Source: Massilia sp. KIM (GTDB taxonomy: Bacteria > Pseudomonadota > Gammaproteobacteria > Burkholderiales > Burkholderiaceae_D). Taken from it: DNA of 64,000 nt. The notes under the pieces were generated by a model. It was not told the DNA's origin, searched no databases, and was given only the letters and a program-made list of their open reading frames with translations. This document shows, one piece after another, positions 9,226-15,903 of this stretch. The stretch is taken from positions 1,736,001 through 1,800,000 of the forward strand of contig NZ_MVAD01000001.1 in assembly GCF_002007115.1 (NCBI RefSeq). The letters are read 5' to 3'. Position 1 is the first letter of the stretch. Every line of letters starts with the position of its first letter. The position numbers and the translations under genes are program-made.

Positions 9226-9333
9226 GTGTTGGAATTCGCGCAGCGCGCGGTTCAGCGGGGGATGCGCGGCGGGCGCAACAGGAGTAATCTGGCCGGCGTC
9301 AAGTCCAGGGCCGGAACATGCCGACCCTGTCGC

Positions 9334-9350
9334 GGGTCTGTAGTAGACCC
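9334..9350. promoter_or_regulatory. Inverted repeat upstream of the DUF1428 gene
   Basis: GGGTCT and AGACCC form a perfect 6-bp dyad with a 5-nt spacer, 34 nt before the DUF1428 start. It could be an operator or a small RNA stem. No regulator gene is adjacent. Confidence 0.3.
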
Positions 9351-9383
9351 ATCCACCCCAGCAGTCACGATCAGGAGACGAAC

Positions 9384-9743
9384 ATGGCGTATGTCGACGG
9401 TTTTGTGCTTCCCCTCCCCATTGCAAACATCGACGCCTACCGCGCGATGGCGACCAAGGCCGGCCAGATCTGGCGCGAGCACGGCGCCCTCCAGTTTCGC
9501 GAATGCATAGGCGACGACGTCAAGCCCGGCGTGCACACCTCCTTCCCCCAGAGCGTCAAGCTGGAGGAAGGCGAAACCGTGGTGTTCTCCTGGATCGTCT
9601 ACGAGTCGCGCGCCCAGCGTGACGAGGTCAACGAGAAGGTCATGAAGGACCCGCGCATGGCCGAGATGATGCAGCCCGAGGCCATGCCCTTCGACGGCAA
9701 GCGCATGATCTACGGCGGCTTCGAGATGCTGGTCGACCTCTAG
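9384..9743 (+). CDS. DUF1428 family protein
   Basis: Small cytoplasmic protein of 119 aa of the DUF1428 family, whose fold is a ferredoxin-like dimeric alpha-beta barrel; its biochemical role is not established. Recognisable features are the opening MAYVDGFVLPLP, a WREHGAL helix end, the ESRAQRDEVNEKVM helix and the closing MIYGGFEMLVDL. The ATG has an AGGAG site 6-7 nt upstream. It stands alone between the receptor operon and the ligase gene, convergent with the latter, so no operon partner hints at function. Confidence 0.88.
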   Translation: MAYVDGFVLPLPIANIDAYRAMATKAGQIWREHGALQFRECIGDDVKPGVHTSFPQSVKLEEGETVVFSWIVYESRAQRDEVNEKVMKDPRMAEMMQPEAMPFDGKRMIYGGFEMLVDL

Positions 9744-9764
9744 GAAGCCGCGCGGAACAAGGCT

Positions 9765-11039
9765 TCAGTCCCCGGCGTCGATGATCCAGTCGGCCGGCTT
9801 GCCGCTGCTGGTACGCGGCAGCGCGCGGCCGAAGGTATAGGCGGCCGGCCGTTCGGGAGCCGACAGGCGCTCACCCATCCAGGCATCGAGTGCGCCGCGC
9901 AGCGCATCCGTATCGACATCGACATTGGCATCGGCATCGGCATCGTCAACTGCGCCGGCGCCGGCGCGCGGGACCACGAAGGCCTTGAGCCGGTGGCCCT
10001 CGTCCGGCCGCATCAGACGCACCGCCGCCTCCAGGACCTCGGGGTGCATGCGCAGCACCTCGGCCATGTAGGCGGGGAAGACATTCACCCCGCCCACCTG
10101 CACCGCATGGTCGATCCGTCCCTCCGGGCGAAAGGCGCGCTCGCCGCTCCACGCGAGCCGGTCCTGCAGCGGGTAGCTGCGCGCCTGCCCGTCGGGGCCG
10201 GGCCGCAGCAGCTGGTCCGGATCGGCCGCACGCGACCAGTAGGGGAACAAGGCATAGGGCGCGTCCGGATCCTCGCGCCAGCCGACCCCGGCGGTCTCGG
10301 AGCTGCCATACACCTGCACCAGGCGCGCCAGCCCGGCAGCGCGCACGCCCCGCGCCACCTCCGGCGGACAGGGGGCGGTCGAGCTCACCCCGGTCACGTC
10401 CGGAGCGACCACCGCACCAGTCTCGGCGAACGCGCGCCAGAAGTCGGGAAAGCCCAGCACCAGGTCGCCGGCGCGCATGCGGCCGGCGATGGCGCCGGGC
10501 GCATGGCCGCGCCGGTCCAGCACCGCATCCGGCGCGAGCCCCAGGGCCTGGGGCAGGAGCACCGAGAACAGGAAGCCGTAGATGTGGTGGGACGGCACCA
10601 CGCTCAGGATGCGGCGCCGCCCTGGGAACAGGCTGGCGAGGTGGCGGGCTTCCTCCCACAGCAGCGTGGTCTCGTGCACGATGGTCTTGGGTGCGCCGGA
10701 ACTGCCGGACGTGCGAAAGCGCAGCGTCGTGCTCTCCTGCTCCAGCCCGGCGCGCGCCACGGCCAGCCAGTCGCCCAGCCGGGTCTGCGCCAGCAGCGGC
10801 GCGTCGGCGCCACGGCGCAGGCCCAGCAAGCCTTCCATGGCCGTCGCCAGGCCGATCAGCTCGAGCGAGTCGGCGCCCAGTTCCCGCGCCAGATCGAGCT
10901 CTTCCGGCCACGGCGGCGGCGGGCGCCGTACGCCGGGGCGCATCGACGCCAGTTCGGCCGCGAGAAGATCGTTGACGACCCGGGTCAGGCTGGCGTGCTG
11001 GCGCCACCAGGGCGCGGGCGAGTCGGTAACAATGTTCAT
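9765..11039 (-). CDS. pcl: 4-coumarate--CoA ligase, photoactive-yellow-protein type
   Basis: Predicted to activate p-coumaric acid with ATP and CoA to give the thioester that is loaded on the PYP cysteine. 424 aa. The N-terminal region has an acyl-carrier-like motif GADSLE with Ser58. The adenylation core follows with the P-loop RTSGSSGAPKT, then VPSHHIYGFLF, the acyl-adenylate motif YGSSETAGVGWR and a C-terminal LPRTSSGKPADW lysine region. The compact size and VPSHHIYG segment fit the PYP-associated ligase subfamily (TIGR02372 by my recollection). It is divergent from the PYP gene across 210 nt, which strongly supports the assignment. The start is uncertain: ATG 11039 lacks a strong ribosome-binding site and the frame stays open to 11195. 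A repetitive Asp/Ala/Val linker lies near residues 365-380. Confidence 0.87.
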   Translation of the reverse strand: MNIVTDSPAPWWRQHASLTRVVNDLLAAELASMRPGVRRPPPPWPEELDLARELGADSLELIGLATAMEGLLGLRRGADAPLLAQTRLGDWLAVARAGLEQESTTLRFRTSGSSGAPKTIVHETTLLWEEARHLASLFPGRRRILSVVPSHHIYGFLFSVLLPQALGLAPDAVLDRRGHAPGAIAGRMRAGDLVLGFPDFWRAFAETGAVVAPDVTGVSSTAPCPPEVARGVRAAGLARLVQVYGSSETAGVGWREDPDAPYALFPYWSRAADPDQLLRPGPDGQARSYPLQDRLAWSGERAFRPEGRIDHAVQVGGVNVFPAYMAEVLRMHPEVLEAAVRLMRPDEGHRLKAFVVPRAGAGAVDDADADANVDVDTDALRGALDAWMGERLSAPERPAAYTFGRALPRTSSGKPADWIIDAGD

Positions 11040-11249
11040 GGGCTTGGATGTCGAACTGGCATGATGGGACGGCGCAGATGGTGACAGCCTCGCGCCCGGG
11101 CTGTCAATGCCACGCCGACGCAACATCCGCGCGCTAAATACCTGAGAAAATTTACAATTTCTATCGCGCGCAATTGACACGCGCATTTGTCTCATGCCAA
11201 CATCAATTTCTGAGAAACAATTGCCAGTGAAGCTGGCCCGGAGCCGACC
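11040..11249. promoter_or_regulatory. Divergent promoter region between pcl and pyp
   Basis: This 210-nt spacer is AT-rich compared with its surroundings. A TTGACA lies at 11174-11179, with CAACAT 18 nt further on as a possible -10 for pyp. A perfect 11-nt palindrome TTTCTGAGAAA lies at 11207-11217, and a related TGAGAAAATTT occurs near 11143-11153. These could be operator half-sites. No dedicated regulator gene is adjacent. Confidence 0.45.
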
Positions 11250-11642
11250 ATGAACGCCACCACCTTGTCTTTCGCTACCCCGGATCTGGCGGCGCAGCTC
11301 GACGCCTGCAGCGATGCGGACCTCGACCAGCTCGACTTCGGCGTGATCGGCTTCGACGCCGACACCCAGGTCCAGCGCTACAACAGCTTCGAATCCCAGG
11401 CCGCCGGCCTGTCGCCCCAGCGCGTGCTGGGCCAGCCCCTATTCACCAATGTCGCGCCCTGCCTGAACAATTTCATGGTGGCCCAGCGCTTCGAGGACGC
11501 CGAGGAAACCGGCAGCGAGCTCGACGACACGATCGACTACGTGCTGACCCTGCGCATGCGTCCGGTGAAAGTCCAGTTGCGCCTGCTGGCGGGCCCCGGC
11601 CGCGCCCACCGCTACGTCCTCGTCCAGCGCGTGCTCAAGTGA
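11250..11642 (+). CDS. pyp: Photoactive yellow protein (PYP) homologue, blue-light photoreceptor
   Basis: Small soluble PAS-fold protein of 130 aa that aligns without gaps along almost its full length with Halorhodospira PYP. The chromophore cysteine is conserved in the VAPC motif (Cys71, PYP Cys69). The chromophore-hydrogen-bonding Tyr44 (PYP Tyr42) and Glu48 (Glu46) are also present, as are counterparts of Tyr94 and Met100. Thr50 and Arg52 of PYP are replaced by Ala52 and Leu54, so colour and photocycle may differ. The N-terminal cap (LDQLDFGVIGFD) and closing VQRV strand are conserved. The gene is divergent from the pcl ligase and its stop overlaps the next gene's GTG by 3 bases (GTGA), linking it to c-di-GMP enzymes. 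No tyrosine ammonia-lyase gene is in the window. Confidence 0.9.
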   Translation: MNATTLSFATPDLAAQLDACSDADLDQLDFGVIGFDADTQVQRYNSFESQAAGLSPQRVLGQPLFTNVAPCLNNFMVAQRFEDAEETGSELDDTIDYVLTLRMRPVKVQLRLLAGPGRAHRYVLVQRVLK

Positions 11643-12982
11643 ACGGCGGCCTGCACCACGATCTCGATCAGCTCGGCGCCGAGTACGAGGCGCTGATCCA
11701 GTTCCTTTACCTGGCGCCGGTCGGGCTGGTGCAAGCCGACGTGGACGGCGAGATCGCCCTGATGAACCCGGTCGCGGCCCAGCTCCTGATGCCGCATTCG
11801 CGCGACGGCGGGCTCGACAACCTGTTCGTGGCCCTGGAATCGGTGGCGCCCGACCTGCGCTTCCAGGTCGAGCGTTTCGCCCAGCCCAGCGGCAAGATCT
11901 GCGACGGCCTGCACGTGCACCTGAACGCCGGCGCCGCCGGCAAGAAACTGCCGCAGATTCTCTCGCTCAGCCTGCTCAAGCTCGACGCCAGGCGCGTGAT
12001 GGCCGTCATCAACGACGTCACCCTCCAGGTCCAGCGCGAGCGCCAGCTGCGCCAGAGCGACGCCTGGTTCAACGCGATCCTGACCGGGATCACCGACTAC
12101 GCCCTGGCCGGCCTGGACGCCGACGGCCGCCTGGTCGAATGGAACGAGAGCGTGCGGCGCGTCACCGGCTTCGAGGCCGAGGCGATCGGCCAGCCCTATT
12201 CGATCTTCTATCCGGCCGAGGGCATGACCGCCGAACACCTGCGCGACCGCCTGCGCGAGGCCGACGCCAACGGCTGGAGCCTGGACGAGGGCCGCCGCAT
12301 GCGCGCCGACGGCAGCAGCTTCTGGGGCAGCGTCCTGATCGCCCCCCTGCCCGATAGCGACGCGCCGCCCGGCCAGGAAGCGCTAGGCGCCGCCTATTGC
12401 CTGATCCTGCGCGACATCAGCGACAAGCGCGACGTGTTCGAGCGCCGCCGCCGCGAAACCTTCGGCGACCACCTGACCGGCCTGGCCAACCGCCGCGCCT
12501 TCTTCGACGCCGCCGAGCAGGAGCTGGCGCGCAGCAGGGTCTCGCCCCGCCCCACCGCCGTGCTGGTGCTCGACGCCGACCACTTCAAGTCGATCAACGA
12601 CCGCTACGGCCACCCGGGCGGCGACGCGGTGCTGCAGCACCTGGCGGCGATCCTCGGCGACACCTTCCGCGAAGTCGACGTGGTCGCGCGCATCGGCGGC
12701 GAGGAATTCGCCGTGCTGCTGCCCTCGACCGACCTGGCCTGCGCCGCCGTGGTGGCCGAACGCCTGCGCGCCAGCGTGGCGTCCCAGCCGGCGCGCTACG
12801 AGGGCCAGGCGATCGCCTGCACGGTCAGCGCCGGCGTCGCCGCCAGCGTGGACGGCGCCGAGAACGTCGACCAGCTGCTCAAGCGCGCCGACCAGGCCCT
12901 GTACGCCGCCAAGCGCGGCGGCCGCAACCGCGTCGAACGCTGGCGCCCGGAGCTGTCGATCGGGAGGTCCGGTGCAGCTTGA
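11639..12982 (+). CDS. PAS-PAS-GGDEF diguanylate cyclase coupled to PYP
   Basis: Predicted cytoplasmic diguanylate cyclase, 447 aa, with no membrane segment. Residues about 15-128 form a PAS-like domain closely related to the N-terminus of the next gene product. Residues about 140-258 are a canonical PAS (ADGRLVEWNES, GFEAEAIGQP). Residues about 272-435 are the GGDEF domain with GGEEF at 353-357. The metal-binding Asp312 of LDADHF is present and an RxxD inhibitory site (Arg344-Asp347) lies five residues before GGEEF, so activity with product inhibition is expected. Translation starts at GTG 11639, whose GTGA overlaps the pyp stop. This makes the protein a likely direct or indirect partner of the photoreceptor. 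Confidence 0.9.
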   Translation: MNGGLHHDLDQLGAEYEALIQFLYLAPVGLVQADVDGEIALMNPVAAQLLMPHSRDGGLDNLFVALESVAPDLRFQVERFAQPSGKICDGLHVHLNAGAAGKKLPQILSLSLLKLDARRVMAVINDVTLQVQRERQLRQSDAWFNAILTGITDYALAGLDADGRLVEWNESVRRVTGFEAEAIGQPYSIFYPAEGMTAEHLRDRLREADANGWSLDEGRRMRADGSSFWGSVLIAPLPDSDAPPGQEALGAAYCLILRDISDKRDVFERRRRETFGDHLTGLANRRAFFDAAEQELARSRVSPRPTAVLVLDADHFKSINDRYGHPGGDAVLQHLAAILGDTFREVDVVARIGGEEFAVLLPSTDLACAAVVAERLRASVASQPARYEGQAIACTVSAGVAASVDGAENVDQLLKRADQALYAAKRGGRNRVERWRPELSIGRSGAA

Positions 12983-14741
12983 CGCCCAGCAGGCCTACGA
13001 GGGCCTGATCGAATTCCTGTACCGCGCCCCGATCGGCCTGGCCCAGACCACGCTCGACGGCGCCGTCGACATGCTCAACCCGATGGCGTCCAGCCTGCTG
13101 ATGCCGATCGCGCCCCAGGCCGCGCTGGACAATATGTTCGCCGTGCTGGAGCCGCTCGCGCCCGAGCTGCGCGCCATGGTGGCCGCCTTCGAGGCGCCGT
13201 CCGGCATCATCGCCGAGGGCCTGCGCCTGGTGCTGCCGCCCGCGGCGCAGTCCCAGCGCAGCAGCAGCAGCGCGCCCCAGGTGCTGTCCCTGAACCTGAT
13301 GAAGACCGACCCGCAGCGCCTGATGTTCGTGGTGGCCGACGCCACCCTCGAGGTCCAGCGCGAGCACGAGACCCTGTCGCGCCGCCTGCGCAGCGCGGCG
13401 CGCACCGACCAGCTCACCCGCATGCCGAACCGCGAGGCGGTGCGCGAGGAAATCGCACGGCTCCTGATGCGCCCGGACGACGGCGACTCCCGTTTCGCCG
13501 TGCTGTTCCTGAACTGCGACCGCTTCCGCCAGGTCAACGACAGCCTGGGCCAGGCGGTGGGCGACCAGCTGCTGGTCCTGGTCGGCGAGCGCATCCGCGG
13601 CGCGCTGCGCCCGCCGAGCGACCGCATCGATCCGCACGCCGGCGCCGGCCAGCTGGCCGCGCGGGTCGGCGGCGACGAGTTCGTGGTGGTGCTGGACGGC
13701 ATGCGCTCCTGCGCCGACGCCGAGAAGGTCGCGGCGCGCCTGCTGGACGCCGTCGCCCGGCCCTACGCGGTCGGCGGCCACGACATCGTCTGCAGCGCCA
13801 GCCTCGGCATCGTCTGGGGCGCCGGCGCCGCCCGCGACCCCGACGAGGTGCTGCGCGACGCCGGCATCGCCATGGTCGAGGCCAAGCGCGCCGGCGGCGC
13901 GCGCCAGCGCGTGTTCGAATCCGCGATGCGCGAACGCGCGGCGCGCCGCGCCGACATCGAGAGCGAGCTGCGCCAGGCCCTGGTGGAGGAGCAGCTGTTC
14001 GTGGTCTACCAGCCGGTGGTCGGCATGCTGCCGGATGGCCGCACCGACCATGCGGCCGGGGTCGAGGCCCTGGTGCGCTGGCGCCATCCGGTGCGCGGCA
14101 TCGTGCCCCCCATCGACTTCATCCAGGTCGCCGAGGAATGCGGCCTGATCGGCGCGGTGGGCGACTTCGTGCTCGAACGCGCCTGCCGCGACTTCATGGC
14201 ATGGCGCGCCGAACTCGGCGAGCGGGCGCCGCGCCTGATGGCCGTGAACCTGTCGCGCGCCCAGCTCGGCCAGGCCGGCTGGATCGACACGGTCCAGCGC
14301 ATCCTGCACGCGACCGGCATGCCGGCGGCCCAGCTCCAGCTGGAGGTGACGGAGAGCCTGGCGGCCCAGGGCGAGGACGTGCAGCAGCGCCTGCACGAGC
14401 TCAAGCGCCTGGGCGTGAAGCTCGCGCTCGACGATTTCGGCACCGGCTATTCCTCGCTCTCCAGCCTGCACCTGCTGCCGGTGGACACGGTCAAGATCGA
14501 CCGCTCCTTCGTCAGCCAGGCCGACACCTCGGCCCACCACCGTGTGCTGATCGAGGCCACCGTGAAGGTCGCGCAGAGCCTGGGCATGCGCACCGTCGCC
14601 GAAGGCATCGAGACCCTGTCGCAGGCCGAGGTGGTGCGCGCCTATTCGTGCAACAAGGCCCAGGGCTATTTCTACAGCCGGCCGCTGCCGGCGCCCGACC
14701 TGCTGGCCTGGCTGGACAGCCACCACGCGGTGGCAGCCTAG
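12972..14741 (+). CDS. PAS-GGDEF-EAL c-di-GMP phosphodiesterase coupled to PYP
   Basis: Predicted cytoplasmic c-di-GMP phosphodiesterase, 589 aa. An N-terminal PAS-like domain (about 7-128) matches the first PAS of the preceding cyclase. GGDEF (about 145-315) keeps GGDEF at 233-237 but has Asn181 where the first metal-binding Asp of the DxD motif is expected, and it lacks the RxxD inhibitory site, so it is probably regulatory. The EAL domain (about 330-585) looks intact: EAL at 365-367, Asn426, Glu458, DD at 487-488 in DDFGTGYSS, Lys508, Glu544 and Gln564. The start GTG 12972 overlaps the upstream gene by 11 nt and follows GGGAGG. Together with the cyclase it forms an opposing enzyme pair. 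Confidence 0.9.
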   Translation: MQLDAQQAYEGLIEFLYRAPIGLAQTTLDGAVDMLNPMASSLLMPIAPQAALDNMFAVLEPLAPELRAMVAAFEAPSGIIAEGLRLVLPPAAQSQRSSSSAPQVLSLNLMKTDPQRLMFVVADATLEVQREHETLSRRLRSAARTDQLTRMPNREAVREEIARLLMRPDDGDSRFAVLFLNCDRFRQVNDSLGQAVGDQLLVLVGERIRGALRPPSDRIDPHAGAGQLAARVGGDEFVVVLDGMRSCADAEKVAARLLDAVARPYAVGGHDIVCSASLGIVWGAGAARDPDEVLRDAGIAMVEAKRAGGARQRVFESAMRERAARRADIESELRQALVEEQLFVVYQPVVGMLPDGRTDHAAGVEALVRWRHPVRGIVPPIDFIQVAEECGLIGAVGDFVLERACRDFMAWRAELGERAPRLMAVNLSRAQLGQAGWIDTVQRILHATGMPAAQLQLEVTESLAAQGEDVQQRLHELKRLGVKLALDDFGTGYSSLSSLHLLPVDTVKIDRSFVSQADTSAHHRVLIEATVKVAQSLGMRTVAEGIETLSQAEVVRAYSCNKAQGYFYSRPLPAPDLLAWLDSHHAVAA

Positions 14742-14747
14742 ACAGTA

Positions 14748-14790
14748 TGTGAGGCTGGTCCTACAGTCCTTGCCGAAATGCTCCTATTTT
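14748..14790 (+). promoter_or_regulatory. Promoter-like element, copy 1 (TGTGAG / GTCCTACA / TCCTATTT)
   Basis: TGTGAG, GTCCTACA and TCCTATTT occur here with the same spacing as in front of the second lipoprotein gene (34 nt from TGTGAG to TCCTATTT; 16 nt between GTCCTACA and TCCTATTT). Upstream and downstream positions align without gaps, including CATGAT in the leader. The two-box layout resembles an ECF-sigma promoter, but the sigma factor is not identifiable here. Confidence 0.5.
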
Positions 14791-14851
14791 GTGTGGCCCG
14801 CCGCGCTCCCATGATTGCGGCACCCATCCATACATAAATAAGGAGCATTCA

Positions 14852-15232
14852 ATGAAACGCAATTTCCAGGGCGCCCTCGTCGCCGGCCTGATGGCCATGG
14901 CTCTCGCCGCATGCAGCTCGACCGGCGACACCACCGACAGCACCAGCGGTTCGACCGGTTCGTCGGCCACCTCCAGCGGTTCCTCGTCGATGGAATCGAG
15001 CAGCCCGAGCACCGGCAACACCACCGGCGGTTCGAGCTGGGGCGCGGGTTCGACCGGCACCACCGGCACCACCTCGGGCTCGACCGGCAGCACCTCGGCC
15101 ACCCAGGGCACTTCCTCGGGCGCCACCGGCACCACCGGCACCACCTCGGGCAGCACCGGCACTACCGGCACGACCTCGGGCAGCACCACCCCGACCTCGA
15201 CCAACAGCAGCACCTCGGATACCGGTCGCTAA
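14852..15232 (+). CDS. Low-complexity Ser/Thr/Gly-rich lipoprotein, copy 1
   Basis: Predicted lipoprotein of 126 aa. The signal ends in a lipobox LAAC with Cys21, and the mature part is almost only Ser, Thr and Gly, with repeats such as GTTGTTSG and SGSTG. It has no recognisable enzyme domain and is probably an extended surface or periplasmic linker-like chain. The start follows AAGGAG. A paralogue of similar design lies 200 nt downstream with the same upstream element, so the pair arose by tandem duplication. Function unknown; the repeat DNA may vary in copy number between strains. Confidence 0.75.
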   Translation: MKRNFQGALVAGLMAMALAACSSTGDTTDSTSGSTGSSATSSGSSSMESSSPSTGNTTGGSSWGAGSTGTTGTTSGSTGSTSATQGTSSGATGTTGTTSGSTGTTGTTSGSTTPTSTNSSTSDTGR

Positions 15233-15243
15233 GCGCATCCAAT

Positions 15244-15287
15244 GCCTGAGACCACGGCCGCCTCCGGGTGGCCGTGTTCGTTCAGGC
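15244..15287 (+). terminator. Terminator-like nested stem-loop after lipoprotein copy 1
   Basis: Outer arms GCCTGA / TCAGGC and inner arms CACGGCC / GGCCGTG form a nested hairpin directly after the gene. There is no T-run after it, so termination efficiency is uncertain. Confidence 0.5.
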
Positions 15288-15336
15288 TCCCCGCTTGTCC
15301 CGGCGGACATTCCGAGCAGAAATGATTCCCGGAGAT

Positions 15337-15378
15337 TGTGAGCCGGGTCCTACATCTGTTCTCGATCTCATCCTATTT
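15337..15378 (+). promoter_or_regulatory. Promoter-like element, copy 2
   Basis: Second copy of the TGTGAG / GTCCTACA / TCCTATTT arrangement with identical spacing, upstream of the second lipoprotein gene. Conservation of these boxes, in a spacer that otherwise differs, points to a functional promoter or regulator site. Confidence 0.5.
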
Positions 15379-15434
15379 CATGTCCTGGTCGCCGTCCGCA
15401 TGATGGCAAGACCACACAACCGAGGAGAAAGACG

Positions 15435-15743
15435 ATGAAGAACAAGTACCAAGGCGTACTGCTGGGCGCCGTGATGGCCCTGGCCCTGAGCGCATGCAGC
15501 TCGACCGGCGACACCACCGACAGCGCGACCGGCTCCAGTGGCTCGTCCATGAGCAGCGGCAGCTCGGGCAGCGCCACCGGCACGACCGGCAGCATGGGCA
15601 CGACCGGCACCACGGGCACGACCGGAACCACCGGCACCACCGGCACGACCGGGACCACCAGCGGCACGACCGGTACGACCGGCACCACGGGCACCACCAG
15701 CACCACCACCACCGACCCTGCGACCAGCGGCACCACGCGCTGA
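15435..15743 (+). CDS. Low-complexity Gly-Thr-Thr repeat lipoprotein, copy 2
   Basis: Paralogue of the preceding lipoprotein, 102 aa. The signal peptide has lipobox LSAC with Cys21 and the same start of the mature chain (SSTGDTTDS). The remainder is dominated by tandem Gly-Thr-Thr triplets, about a dozen, encoded by 9-nt DNA repeats of ACC/ACG/GGC codons. The ribosome-binding site is GAGGAGA. Because codons within the triplets alternate, the repeat is not a pure microsatellite, but it is still prone to length change. No function can be assigned. Confidence 0.75.
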   Translation: MKNKYQGVLLGAVMALALSACSSTGDTTDSATGSSGSSMSSGSSGSATGTTGSMGTTGTTGTTGTTGTTGTTGTTSGTTGTTGTTGTTSTTTTDPATSGTTR

Positions 15744-15751
15744 TCTCCCCC

Positions 15752-15820
15752 GAGGCTGGTCAGGCCAGCCTCGCTTGCGGCCGTGTTCCCGGAGCCCGCG
15801 TGGTCCGGGAACACGGCCGC
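15752..15820 (+). terminator. Double hairpin terminator after lipoprotein copy 2
   Basis: A first stem GAGGCTGG / CCAGCCTC (15752-15772) is followed by a perfect 17-bp stem (15777-15793 with 15804-15820, loop of 10 nt), then TTGTTTG. The second stem is the strongest perfect hairpin in this part of the window and should stop transcription before the HDOD gene. Confidence 0.75.
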
Positions 15821-15859
15821 TTGTTTGTCGCAGCCGGAGGCCTGGCGCCGCGGCTCGGG

Positions 15860-15865
15860 TACAAT
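15860..15865 (+). promoter_or_regulatory. Candidate -10 box for the HDOD gene
   Basis: TACAAT lies 39 nt before the HDOD ATG, after the double terminator. No good -35 box is visible at 16-18 nt, so this is only a weak promoter prediction. Confidence 0.35.
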
Positions 15866-15903
15866 CGTCCCATGATCCGCCCCCTGTTCCGCGTCCCGCC
15901 GCG

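Noticed and set aside
11040..11195. N-terminal extension of the PYP-type ligase to 11195
   Set aside because: The added 52 residues are basic and low in family likeness and would cover the divergent promoter region; the start stays somewhat uncertain.
15580..15720. Short tandem repeats that could be mistaken for a CRISPR array
   Set aside because: Repeats are 9-nt coding triplets (Gly-Thr-Thr) in frame in a lipoprotein gene, with no spacers and no cas genes.
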